NCBI GenBank assembly: GCA_013180625.2
Contig: SNVD02004672.1
Coordinates: 124,001-188,000, forward strand
Reading direction: 5' to 3'
Origin: Boswellia sacra
Taxonomy: Eukaryota > Streptophyta > Magnoliopsida > Sapindales > Burseraceae
Length of the DNA: 64,000 bases
Shown here one piece after another: positions 11,555-23,624 of the stretch (position 1 is the stretch's first letter; every line of letters begins with the position of its first letter). The position numbers were made by a program, and so were the translations under genes. The notes under the pieces were generated by a model. The model had not been told where the DNA came from. It saw only the letters and a list, made by a program, of their open reading frames with translations, and searched no databases.

Positions 11555-13596
11555 AAGGGAATTGATATATTAGATTGTGATTTTCGAAGAAATCAATAAA
11601 TTTTTATGGTTTCTTTGCGCGTTGAAGTGAGTGGGAAGGAAGCAAGGTGGAGGCTGGAGAAGGATTAAAAAAAGAAATTAATTTATTGTACTTTATGATA
11701 TAATAATCTGTTTAATTACAAATATACCTATTTTTTTATTTATTTAAATCTTCTAGGACGAAACAGTTAATTATGCTGTCTAGCGTGGTCGAAAGCTATT
11801 TCCTTGTAACAACCATTAACGTTGGGGATGTCTAGGGACATCTGCGTGTACATCTGAAAGGGTAGGAATTTTAGTTGTTTCACCAAACCTGAGCGGGTTT
11901 ATGGTAATTTCCCCGATTGATTACATATGATTCAATAAAAATTGTACTTGATCTTCTATATTGTTAGCAAAAAAAACCTCGATAAATGAATATTTGATAA
12001 ATTAATAATTTCGATTAAATAATTAAATCTTCTGATCTCGACTCGAACCTCTATATTAAATTAATAATTTTATTAAATACATAAGATAATAATTTTTTTT
12101 TTCAAATCCTTTAGACTCCTAACGAAAATATAAATTAATCATCGATCAAATGCATAGCATAAATAACATATAAATAAGGTGATGCTTTTTAACAACTTCT
12201 AGTTTCTCAATTCTACTCTTTTTTAAAATATATATTAATTTTTTAATTTTTTCGTTTTATCTAATTAAATTCAACCTCATTCTTTATTTTTTGCAAAACA
12301 TACACTATATTTGTTACATTTTTTTATATTCTAACGAGTAGTTATGTTCGGTTGCTATTACTTAAATGGTCTCTTTCAGAAAATATATGATAAAATATAA
12401 CTATCATCTGGATCATAATCATCATTAATTAACATATATATTACTCTTTTAATAATCTCTTCATTGGTATGCGATTCTATTATTGTATCATTTTCACTAA
12501 GATAAATCAAAAGATGCTCAAGCATTTCTATAGAGTAGAGTAGCAATAGCTTAATGTAATTCATTAACTTTTGACTACATTGATCCATTATTTTTTTTAT
12601 TTATAACGCATATATGAAACTTGATAAAATGATTAAAAAATAAAAAACTTGATAAATAAATAAATAGTTATTAATTTATTCATAAATAAACAACTTTGAT
12701 AAAATAATAATTTTTTATAGCCCCAATAGTATTAATTTATCAAGGTTTACTGTAATAGAATTTTATAAAATCTTTAATAAAAAATTTTTGACATAATTTA
12801 TTAATATAAATTTATAGTCATTGCTCTCACTAAATTCAATGGTTGAGATTGAAAGTCAAAAAGCTATATTTAATGTTACTAATTCATCAATCTCATCGAT
12901 CATTTCAATAATTAGATTTTGAGGATTAATATCTAAAAATTTATGTCTAGTTTTATGTCATTATTTTTTTTATTAGACAAATTTCATACTTAAATTACAA
13001 CTAGACAAATTTCTAACTCTTGATATATAAAATTTAAAGGTTAAGATGATTGATGAGTTTGACAGTATTAAATAGAATTTTTTGATTTTTAACTCGATCA
13101 TTGAATTTGGTAAGATTAAGAACATAAAAATTAGTTGAAAATCCTCTTAATATAATAAATCAAGTCATCACTCCTTTAATCATGTATCATCACTCTTAAT
13201 TAAATATATTAATTTTGTATGTTCGTTATTTCAATCATCTTGTCACATATGGCTGCATAGAAGAGTTTATATACAATGATCGTAGGATTAGCATTTTATG
13301 GTGTAGAACTTGTATTTATATAATATAATCAATTTCCTTTTGAAATTGTTAATCATTAAAAATAAAATATTATATTATGTGATTTTATCAAATGATTTAA
13401 TAATAAAATAAAATGATTTAACAAATAAAAATGAAGACGGAGTTAAAAATGCAGAAATCCTGGAAGACGAGACGATCCATCATCGTAATTGAGTGTGATT
13501 AATAGTTAATAGCATTTTCTGAGATTGCCGTTGACGCTGCTGAAGTTGTCCCTTCCGGTCACCTTCAGCCACCCTCACGCCACGTGCCCTCCTTCA
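11555..13596. other. AT-rich intergenic region before the first transporter
   Basis: No gene is supported. The sequence is AT-rich with many short A/T runs. A 70-codon minus-strand frame at 12376-12588 has no recognisable family. The last few hundred bases should include the promoter of the transporter starting at 13597, but I see no unambiguous TATA box. Confidence 0.5.
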
Positions 13597-16500
13597 ATGC
13601 CGCCGCCGCCCTTTTCCCTTTCGATGCCCTCGATGCCCACTGCCACCGCAGATGCCACCCCTTTTGCATTGATGGTAGCGGTTGAGTTCGGGGAGGTGGG
13701 CATGATAACCCTCGGCAAAGCTGCCATGAGCAGTGGGTTGAGCAACTTTGTTTATGTCGTTTACTACAACGCTCTTGGCACTTTCATTCTCTTCCATTAC
13801 TTCATCTATCACACTTACAGGTCTCCTCTCCTCTCCTCCGATTTCAAATCCTTATCTTTCATTATTCTTATTATTTTTTTTTTGTAAATTTCATTTCACA
13901 ACTTTTGTTGGTTATTGTTAATTTAATTGTATGCAGGGGCAAAGGGACTTCTCTCACTTTCTCCCTCCTTTGTAAATTCTTCCTTCTTGGCTTAGTTGGG
14001 TAATGGTAATACATTGCTGTGAAATTTTCAATTTTGCTTTCTTCTTCTTTCTGTAATCAGACTTTTGGAATTTTCTATCTCATGCAGGATATGTTTAGTG
14101 CAGACTTTTGCCATTACTGGGATCAAATATAGCTCCCCAACCCTTGCTTCCGCTATGGGTAATCTCATTCCTGGCATTACTTTCCTTCTTGCCGTTATTT
14201 TCAGGTGGCCAACCCAATACCATGTCTACATTTTCCTTTTTCTTTTTTTTTTCGTGTTTGTAGATCATTGCAAGTTATTATTGATACATGAAGTTGATGC
14301 ATTAGCTGATTATGATGCTTGATTCCAAATTTTCAATGGTTGCGACTTGAATAAGTGGATAGTTGATTCATTCATTTCACTCTTTTTTTTTTTTCAATTT
14401 TAGATAGGACAGTCATCGAAGACTGTGGAAGTTGCAGAAGAGTGATATAATTCAGATAATCAATTCCACAAACTAAGATAATTATTTGATTCGGCTCAAC
14501 ATAACTTTTGCCCACATCCAGTTAAGTTAATACAAAGCATAAACACCAAATCACATGATACCTAACATATCCAGAAACTATTTCCTCTTTCACTTTGTTC
14601 AATCCAATCTCCTTTTATGTTTATAGAGAACATAGCTTTATTAATCCCCTACATTCTTTTTTTCTTTCCTCTTATACTCTAGTGCTGATTCTTATCTCAT
14701 GTATGTGGTATGGGGAATGGATATTATATTGAGCCGTGTCCATGTTTCTCATTTCTTCCATTGAAGATGTTGTCAAGTGTTCATAGTTCTACTTGAAATC
14801 ATGTAACTACAAAATAAAATGAGCCAAGAATCTATACTATAAGAATGATAAAGGCTTAATTTGCCTTTTTTTTCTTTTATTTGATTATATAACTGTAACT
14901 GTTGCAATATTTTACTGCTTAAAGTATATTATGGACTATTAGAATTCAAAAGTGTTATGAAATTGACAAGGGCAAATCTCAAATGATACTTCTTAAGGAA
15001 TATTTCGATATTTTCTGTTCTTTTCTCGTTTAACTGATTTTTGGATTTTTCCATATTTGGTGGCTTTGTTTCTTCTTTCTTTCTCAAACATAGTCTGTCT
15101 GATATGTTATTTCAGTATGTCAAACCTTAACATTCATTTACTTTTTATTAATATACATATGTGACTATTGCTATTAAGGATGGAAAAGGTAGTTCTCAGA
15201 AGCAGAAGCAGCCAGGCTAAAATCCTAGGTACCATTGTATCAATATCAGGGGCATTTATAGTGACTTTCTACAAGGGCCCCCCAATCATGAGGCTCTCAT
15301 CACCTTCAAACTCAAGTTTGCAGCTTCCTGTTGCACAATATTCAAACTGGGCTCTTGGAGGCCTTCTCCTTACAATCACTTGTTTGTCATCTGCAGTATG
15401 GAAAATTTTTCAGGTGCAATTACAATTTTTTTTGCAAGACTGTAGCCATTAGAAATTAGGGAAAAAAATTTACTGCAAAAAGATGCAACTATACATAACA
15501 AACCTAGGTAGGATCATGGCGTGAATCATTGGATATGAGTTTGAGTGGATGGTCTTGACTTGACCTAAATAGTTAACTATTTTTTGGGAAAAAAATCAGA
15601 TGAAACTAAAACGAGGTGCCAAACTTTCACAAAATGATTCTTCCTGGGTTGCTTATAGACAATGTATCATAGGTCTGTGTGTAGAAGACATAAGATGCTT
15701 ACTACTGTTGGAAACTCAGTGAAGGTTTTTATTGGAGAAACTAACTTGATTCATTCCAGTCAGCAGTGTTAAAGGAGTGTCCTGACAAAGTGGCCCTAGT
15801 GTTTTTATCCTGCTCCTTCGGGACTATGCAATGTGCCATTGTATCTCTTATAGTAGAAAGAAATCCAAGTGCCTGGAAACTCCAACCTGGAATTCAAATG
15901 ATTGCTGTCGCCTACGCGGTATAATCACTTGTCCTCAATTTTTGTTTCGTTCATTCATTCCTTGTCCCTCCCCAAATTTTATGCTAGGGTGTGATGTCAT
16001 CTTTTATATTTTTAACATTTTCAGTCACTTTGCTCCCTTGCATTGTGGCCTTAAATTTTAGGCTTGTAAATTTTGTTGGAAGATTGTTATTTTTTTCATC
16101 CTTCAGATTTTTGATGCGCTGAGATTTTGCTTTCTTTAAGGGAATAGTGGGAGCTGTGATCCGTACCAGCATTATTGCTTGGTGCCTGTACAAAAAGGGG
16201 CCTGTTTTTGTTGCCATGTTTAAGCCCGTTGCAACTGTCGTTGCAGTGGTCATGGCAGTTGTATTCCTTGGTGAAACTCCTCATTTTGGCAGGTAAATGT
16301 GATTTCATATCATTCTTGTGTTAAGTGTTCAATTTAGTGGTAACTCAAACCAGCTCGAAAACAACTTACATATAATTCATACATGTGCGCATACAGACAT
16401 GCATGTCAAGACTTAGTTATTGATGCTAATGGGTGGCTTTTTTTTTTTTTTTTCTTTAAGCATATGAACGGAATTGTAACCACATACAACGTTTTGTGCA

Positions 16501-16640
16501 GTTTGATTGGAGCCATTGTAATTGCTTTGGGATTTTATTTGGTTATATGGGGACAGACCAAAGAAAACAACATGACTAGTGGCAGTGTTGGTAGCTTGGA
16601 ATCATCCAACCAGAAGTTTCCGCTCTTGAAAAAGAAATGA
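13597..16640 (+). CDS. WAT1-related / UMAMIT transporter A (At5g40240-like), 7 exons
   Basis: I read exons at 13597-13820, 13937-13999, 14088-14204, 15179-15413, 15760-15918, 16141-16292 and 16502-16640, all with GT-AG introns. They give 362 residues without stops. The start is the first ATG in frame that gives a family-like N-terminus (MPPPPFSL). The family has two EamA/DMT repeats, about ten membrane helices, and exports amino acids or auxin across the plasma membrane or tonoplast. Signatures seen: [35 protein letters not shown] and GPVFVAMFKP. This is the most diverged of the four transporters here. Its VEFGEVGM...LGKAAM opening resembles the At5g40240 subgroup, while the others resemble At3g28050. 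The third intron is long (974 bp). Substrate is unknown. Confidence 0.9.
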
Positions 16641-17592
16641 CTGAAATCAGAAGGTGAGAGAACCGCTAACAAAATCACAGATTTTAGCTAGGGTGTTTTT
16701 TAATCCTGACATATATATTCGACAGCTTCAACTGATTTCAAATTTTAAGAGCATATACTTTATTAGCAAACAAAGAAGAATTCTTGTAGACATTTTATGA
16801 TGGTAAAAAATGTATACCATGCTTCTAAGCATGCCTGAACACTTTTGAGATCAGAAAACCATATATTTTATGAAGGAAAAGATTGAATTTGCATATTTTT
16901 GGTCTTCATCTAAGGTCAAAGGGTAAAATTTCAATCAAGTGCAGGCTTCTTGTTGTCTTTACTTGCGGATGTGATATCGTCGTATTGATTAAAACCTGCT
17001 TTCTTAGTCTTTGAAAATAAGAGGACTCTGTTTCTGATTTTTGGGCAGTATTAGGTAAAATTGATGCGACCGTTGTTGACAAATTTAACCTCTTCTAAGA
17101 AATTAAGCCTCGAAAATTTGTAGAATGGGGACAGCTGAAAGGGTGAAAAACTCCCAATTCAGTTTATTATGTAATCCGTGACATCACTGATTTTTCTTTT
17201 TCTATTTTTATATATTTCCCACATATTATTCCAAGAATCAACTTTAGATACCAAAGGCCCTTAAAAATATATCATATGGTTTTATATATTTAGCAATTGG
17301 GGTGCTATAAATCCCGCCATTTCAAACAAAAGAAAATATTTCTTGTCAGTGTGCAGGTTGTATTTGTTTATATATGTACCGAGAATGGAGTAATAACCGA
17401 TTAGTGGCAGATAATTCAGTTTTTAAATTGAGGGGACCAATCTGAGAATTACAAAAATTGACGGTTCAAGAAGGAATCTTCTCAATAAAATCGCAATTAA
17501 CTATTATAAAATTCTTAAATTCTCCGGGTTGTAGTAAGAAAATGCCTCCCTACTATCACTATGTATGTTGACAATTTCAATGATAGAAATTT
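16641..17592. other. 3' flank of transporter A up to the Mutator-like element
   Basis: AT-rich sequence with no coding pattern. The first few hundred bases should include the 3' untranslated region. It ends at the 9-bp duplication TAGAAATTT (17584-17592) flanking the Mutator-like element. Confidence 0.5.
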
Positions 17593-17717
17593 GAGAAAAT
17601 TGAAAAAATAAATACAATTACGGGCCTGTAGTGAAAATGAGACATATTATAAAAAATTTTTATGTCATATACACTTTTTGTGGAAAATAACTAAAATACC
17701 CCTAAGAAATTAAATTT
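17593..17717 (+). repeat. Left terminal inverted repeat of the MULE
   Basis: It starts GAGAAAATTG and contains AGTGAAAATGAGACA and an A-rich, then T-rich core. It pairs with the reverse complement of 27182-27305. Transposase binding is expected here from family knowledge. Confidence 0.9.
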
Positions 17718-18224
17718 ATTACAAAACTCTTCATTTCCCTCTTTTTTCATAGAATCGTCTGTCGTTGTCAAGTCTTCTATACCACTCAACACTGTCCAAA
17801 ACGCAGCAAAAGGAATCCGACACGACGATCGTTTCCTGACCAGATTCACTATTGCAATTTAGGCAAACTACCGACAGAGAGAAGCAAGAACCAACACTTG
17901 AGTAAGTTACTTCGTCGGTTTTTTTTTCTATTTTTGATTTTTTTGGTAGTTTTCTGGATCGTTTGATGTGATATTTGCATTGTGAAGAATGAAAATGACG
18001 TTTAGATTAGGCATAAATAAAGATTTATATAGGAAATTAAACATTTGAATTTCTTAGGGTTTCGGACTAGATTTTATGGATTTTTGAATTTGGGAATTGA
18101 GTTTCGGATCAATTTTTGTACTTATTCTGTATTTATGGGGCTAAATGAAGTGTTATTAAGTTGATTTTGTGGTTTGATGTGTATGAAAATGGTGAAAATC
18201 AACGGTTTTCGTCGATCCGAAGAT

Positions 18225-18700
18225 GATGACGAGTGTCGGTTTTATACTCGACATTTGACATTAAGTGTCGAGTCTTGTTGGATGCACCAACCGACACTCA
18301 TCATCAGGGCATTTTCATAGACATCGAGTGTAGGTTTCGTGGAAACTGATATCACGATGTCTCGAACCGTGTCTCCAACACTCGACATAGCTGCAATTGA
18401 GAATATCGAGTGTCAGATATATGTAAAATAACCTGATGGCGAGTGTCGGTTCGTGCATCCGATAGGACCCGACATGTTTGTCGGACGAACCAATTTTCAC
18501 TTTCATCGAGTGTCGGTTTCTTCGACCAACCGACATTCGATGAAAGTAAAAACAATTGTGTCGTGTGTCGGATACCTGAACCAAAGAGGTTTATAATGTC
18601 TGATTCTGAATCTGACACTCGACTAGGCCGACATCCGACACAGTCGTATTGTCAGATGTCCGAGCTAGCGTATATCGAATGAAGGAATCCGACAAAAGTT
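18225..18700. repeat. Left subterminal array of CGAGTGTCGG-type motifs
   Basis: CGAGTGTCGG and close variants or inverses recur in both orientations, for example near 18230, 18260, 18290, 18320, 18380, 18405, 18440, 18508 and 18612. The motif family is confined to the two subterminal parts of the MULE. Open frames read through the array on both strands are repeat artefacts. Confidence 0.8.
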
Positions 18701-18859
18701 TAATCTGACAGAAGTTTCGTCAGTTTTTGTTATCAAGCATTATCAAGCTCGTAGTGTGTCGTCGAACTTTGTCGAGCGTTTTGACAGTTTGGTTGTTTCA
18801 GCCTTGTTTTTTGCCTTTTTCTATGAAATTTAAATAGAACGGATTTTTTTTTTTGCAGG

Positions 18860-21800
18860 TTGAAGCAAATGACAAATGAATTTGGACTATACTTTACCCT
18901 CAAGACACCGTATGATAAGCGCTGCCATGCGGTTATCACAAATTTAACAAGTTTGGAATGTATAGAATGGATTCGCGCGACATCAAGTGAGAGGCAACAA
19001 AACATGTTTCGTAATACATGTTTTGGGTTTGTCCTAGACATTCAGGGGCTGTCTTTTCTATCTCAGTTAGTGCACAATGTGCTTTAGTAGGAGGTTAACA
19101 CAGTGGGGTACGATGACGAGATGTGGTTCCTTATTGAAGGTAAAAATATGGTGTTTGAAGTACAATGTAGTGAAATAATTTTATTTTTTAGCAGTCGATG
19201 GTTGTAGTTAAGTTTTTTACCATTATTGGCATCTTATGTTTTTTTTTCCTTCATTCCAAGAAGACTGATTCGTTTTTCTGCCTACGAGTTCGGTTTGATT
19301 ACCGGTTTGAGATTTGCTTCTACCATGCCACCAATACCGAATGTCTTGAATCCGTGCCCTTTGTTGGATACGTACTTCGAGGACAAGGACATGGAGCTCA
19401 TGGATTTCTACCCGAGAGTTTGCAAACTAAATGTGTCAGCTATGCTAGACGAGGATGTTGTTAAGCTGGCCTTTTACTACGTGCTGGAGCGTTTTTTCAT
19501 GGAACGGGATCGAAGCCAACATGTCTCCTGTGTGTGGCTGAATTTCGTCAACACATTGGATAATTTTAACGATTATCCATGGGGTTCGGTGTCTTTTGAT
19601 AAGACACTTAAAAGAATGAAAAACACTTTGGATGGGAGGTTAGAAAGGTATAAGAAGCGAATTGAAGCCAAGAACAAGACGACGGGGAAAGGGAAGCACG
19701 TAGAGAAATATAACTTAGAAGGGTGCCCCTACGCTATTCAGGTAAATACTGAAAAACAAATGTGTTGACGTGTTTATTAGTTTCTTTGAGGTACAAATTT
19801 AAATACATAGTGTAACTAAAAAACCCTTATGTTATTAAGGTTTGGTTGTACAAGGCCGTGCCGTACATTAGCGCAACATATGGGCAAGTGGGCGAGGACT
19901 TTGAGAGGAGGATACCGCGCTTGTTGAAGTGGGAGACAAAGAATTGGAGGACATCGTCAGACGCGATGTCCTCTTGGTTAGAAGGCAGGTATATAAGGTT
20001 CCCCTTTTTTTTTTCTTGTTTTTGGTCACAGCGAAGTAATGTTTAATTTAATGGCTTATTTGTTGATGTATGCTCGTCCACTTGTTGTTTTGGAGCCATT
20101 TGAGGCGGAGCAGATGACAAATTGGTATATTACGCTTAATGTAGTAGTTGGCATCCGGAGAGGTGCACATGTAGCTTGGGCGACATCTGTGGATGCTCCT
20201 TTATTACCCGATGAGAGGATTGAGCCACTTTTGACAGGGGATCCATCAGCTCCACCTCCTGCTGGTCAAAGTTCCCCAATTAGACCTAAGGTGAGGCCAG
20301 TCAGAGACACAGCCAATCCTGCAGATGAACCATTTTCGACCGGGAATCCATCAGCTCCACCTTCTGCTGGTCAGAGTTCCCCAATTAGACCTGAGGTGGG
20401 GCCAGTAAGAGACACAGCTAGTCCTGCAGATGAACATGTGCGGTCTCTGTCGCATGCTTCCCCTGTTAGTTCTACACCTCCAGTATTGGCGAGTCAAGTT
20501 CATGAGGATCCATCTAGAACTCATCCCGCTGGACATAGTTCCGTCGATAGACCAGATGTAGGGGTAGACATGGACACAACCGATCCCCCCATTAGTCTTA
20601 CGCCTACCACGTTCGACAGCTATGATCCTGCAGGCGATTCGATTCCTCCGTGGGGTCGCACGACCACCTACCGTGACATTTTTCCTCCTGTACATGATGT
20701 CCCTTCAAGCTCGACGGTATGTAATGAGAATTTACATTCGTATACTTATCCGTTTACATTGCTGCTTGGTTGGTTTGTCATGGTAATCGTGAATAATGAT
20801 ATACAGGCGCTGCCGTTCCATGATAGGTTCAAGAGCACAGTTCTGCGTGAGCTTGCAGGACTCCGAGAGGAGATGATAGTGTTACGAGCAGAGAACAAGG
20901 ACATGTGGGGGGAGAAAGTTCGTCTGCATGAGGCTGTTGTTCTACTGAATGGCCATTTTGGATACGCTGTCACGGTACGTTACACAAGTTAATAAACGAA
21001 TTTTGTGATTTCCATGATGTCACACCGGTTAACCTGACGTTATGGTTTGCTTTAATATAGGATTTGGATGGAGGTTCGAGCGATGACGGTGAAGGTCAGG
21101 AGCCAACAGAACTTGAACCCATGGACACGAGTATTCGTGCCACCGATGCTCCTCCCACGAGCTTAGTTTCGCTTCAAGGTCGCCGTCTATTTCTGGGAAA
21201 GCATAAACAGAGCCCCTTTGTTAGTCCACCAGGTAGAAAGAGGGCGAGGATTGAGCTACAGGAGAAAGCCTCTGACAATCAGCATGTGCAGCTAGAGGCC
21301 GCGGTTGTTCAACCCGCAAAGAGACTAGATATTCAGCCCCCTGAGGAGCCCATTGTACATCCTGGCCAGACTACGACACAGGATACAGTCATTGTATACC
21401 GGAGCGAGCTGTGGATGCCGGTTCCACTATTTGACCCATGTGCCCCCATACCAGCTGCAGATAGCATCAGCTTCGATGCATGGAAGGAGGGGGAGGAGGG
21501 TGATATTGATTTGGGCGTCTGCATGGCTGGTCGTGAGTTCTTCAAGACATTGATGACACCGTCAGAGTGGCTAGCATCTGAGGTTTGTTTCACTCCTTGT
21601 CGTCTCCTCCAATATTGCGATATACAATTGCAATATTTATTAACTACTATTACTATATGTAGCACATGGATAGCTACTTGTCGATGTTACGTTGTAGAGC
21701 TTGCGATATGGGCGTAGCTGGTGTCCAGAGGTCTGCTTTCCTAGACACCACTTTCTGGGTAGGTATTTGCTAAACATATGAATTTATAGTTAATTTCTGC

Positions 21801-22403
21801 TTCCTTCAATGTGCTAACCGTACTCATGAAATTGCAGTTAAAAGTGAAGTCGTTGTGGGAACAATACTCGGACAGACTGGATGAGATTAACTGGTTGAAG
21901 GAGAATGATATGGTCTAGTTTGTCACGGGGGAGATGCCCCTCGTTAAATGACCATGGGTCGATGTTGATAGGGTGAGTACATTTATATTCAATCCATTAG
22001 TATGTGCTGTTTTATTTGAAATGTTGTCATTGATTTTCATGTTCTCAATTTTCTTTTCAGCTCTTTGTCCCTATTAACATTGGAGACGAGCATTGGGTGG
22101 CAGCCGATGTGGATTTGAATCGATATATTGTAGTCATATATGACATACAATTCCATCGACACAGTCAGAGATGCAGTCCAGTGCCTGACAGAGTTGATAC
22201 CCCGTATGGTGTCAATGGATGTTTACGGTCTTCCTAATTACCCCGCAACCCTATTTGGCATTGAGCGCATCGAGAATTCATCACAGGTGCCACAGCAAGA
22301 GGTTGGGGAAGGAGCATGCGGCGTGTACTGTTTGAAGTACATGGAGTTCCTAACGGGGGGCGTTCCATTGGCAGCCATTAAGGCATTCACGGACGATGTC
22401 CAG
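18860..22403 (+). pseudogene. DUF1985 and Ulp1 (C48) cysteine protease gene inside the MULE
   Basis: A spliced gene on the plus strand. The first part (18860-19988) shows a DUF1985-type region: MFRNTCFGFVLDIQG, MWFLIEG, then RFSAYEFGLITGLRF and DYPWGSVSFDKTL. An acidic/proline-rich linker (20040-21580) contains two tandem copies of a 35-residue unit. The C-terminal Ulp1 peptidase (about 22060-22400) shows His in GDEHWVAADVDL (codon 22091-22093), an Asp candidate in VIYD, Gln in VPQQEVGEG and Cys in GACGVYCLKY (codon 22317-22319). Ulp1 proteases remove or process SUMO. Breaks: two adjacent stops at 19087-19092, stops near 21916 and 21948, and a frame change near 22140 between the His/Asp part and the Cys part. 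Exon limits are approximate. Confidence 0.8.
20230..20440 (+). repeat. Tandem 105-bp coding repeat in the Ulp1-gene linker
   Basis: Two adjacent units with a 105-bp period (starting at about 20241 and 20346) encode nearly the same 35 residues (SAPPPAGQSSPIRPKV / SAPPSAGQSSPIRPEV). The multiple-of-three period keeps the frame. Confidence 0.85.
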
Positions 22404-22647
22404 TGATAAAGAATGGCATTACAGCTTTGGGTTTATTGCGTTCTTCCATGGGTGGAGGAGGCCGTCTCGGCTGTCACAAGGCCTACCCAGGTTGCGGGCA
22501 TCACAGGGCCTGCTGATGTTGTGCCTGCGGATGTTGCGGCCACCACAGGGACATCTGATGTTGTGTCAACAGATGATGAGCAGCAGCCCAGAATGACTCT
22601 ACCAAGATTTTCGTGTCATGTATATATTTTGTATAGTTACACATTTT

Positions 22648-22778
22648 TGTGGATATATAGTTTGTGGATATTTACACATTTTTGTATAGTAACATATTTT
22701 GTATAGTAGCACATGTTCTTCATGTATAAGGGTACGAAAGCTTGTAAATACATTTTTTCCCTGATATATTGGTACATG
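22648..22778 (+). repeat. Direct repeat, left of the Argonaute fragment
   Basis: About 130 bp (TGTGGATATATAGTTTGT to ATATTGGTAC) recur with few changes at 23209-23338. The two copies bracket the Argonaute fragment at 22785-23021. Confidence 0.85.
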
Positions 22779-22784
22779 AAAGTT

Positions 22785-23021
22785 TTATACATTGACAATA
22801 AATTCCTTTGAATGAGATGTGCTGGCCTGACCATATTTGTCTTCTAAATTGACAATAAATTTTTTCGAATCAAAGGGCAATGGACTTGACATAAAGAGAG
22901 TTTTACGCCCATCATATGCAAGAATTCTTTCACCCAAGTATTTCTCCTTGTAAAGGCGAGTGAGCTCCGGGATCACATCTCTATTGATCTTCTTTGATGT
23001 TACTTCTGGAGTTATAGTCAC
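22785..23021 (-). pseudogene. Argonaute (AGO1/5/10-type) N-domain exon fragment inside the MULE
   Basis: On the minus strand an open segment of 78 residues reads VTITPEVTSKKINRD, then LTRLYKEKYLGER, AYDGRKTLF, SPLPFDSKKFIVNL. This is the plant Argonaute N-domain block, whose family form is about 'TPEV.SR..NR...' followed by 'PAYDGRKSLYTAGPLPF'. The upstream edge at 23021 is preceded by a consensus acceptor (TTGTTTAG), as at the matching exon border of plant AGO genes, so genomic DNA rather than cDNA seems to have been captured. The PAZ, MID and PIWI domains are absent. The fragment is antisense to the Ulp1 gene and parallel to mudrA, with direct repeats on both sides. It cannot encode a working Argonaute. 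Confidence 0.82.
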
Positions 23022-23208
23022 CTAAACAATTAATAAATACTTTTCAGCTAAGCACTCTGAGGCTACGACATTATATGAGAGTTGTTGCATCAACATTTTA
23101 TACGTACTTTATGTTAAAGCATAGTACAATTACTCTTTCTTGAACGGTGACTATTTAGTTTCCCATTTGAGTTTGCTTAGCTATAAAGCAACTTCGAATG
23201 GTACTTTC

Positions 23209-23338
23209 TTGTGGATATATAGTTTGTTAATATTTACACATTTTTGTATAGTTACATTTTGTTGTATAGTAGCACGTGTTTTCCATGTATAAGGGTACAA
23301 AAACTTGTAAATACATTTTCTCCCAGATGTATTGGTAT
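23209..23338 (+). repeat. Direct repeat, right of the Argonaute fragment
   Basis: Second copy of the repeat at 22648-22778, in the same orientation. Shorter degenerate repeats (GAATGTTTTA, ACATAAATGAATGTTT) continue to about 23480. Confidence 0.85.
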
Positions 23339-23624
23339 ATACGCATACGTCGTTCCATTCCACTCATACATGAATGTTTTACACTGATACACGAATGTTT
23401 TATACATTGACGAAGCACATAAATGAATGTTTCACACATGATTGTTTTATACATAGATAAATTCTCATAAATGAAAGTTATTCATTTGAACTAGCCTTCA
23501 AAGGAGTAAAATATGTAGACTACGTCGCTTACAGCAAACAAATAATATGACATAGACAAAGAAAACCCCTTGCCTACATTTGGTAGACATCATCCCTTGT
23601 CATGAAGTGGAACTAGGGTTTCGG

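Noticed and set aside
12376..12588. A 70-codon minus-strand frame, considered as a transposase tail (EEIIKRV block)
   Set aside because: The match to Tigger-type transposase ends is only a few residues and the order of blocks is wrong. It lies in AT-rich DNA where such frames arise by chance.
18315..18682. Overlapping frames on both strands in the subterminal region
   Set aside because: They are read through the CGAGTGTCGG repeat array and encode only repeat-derived residues.
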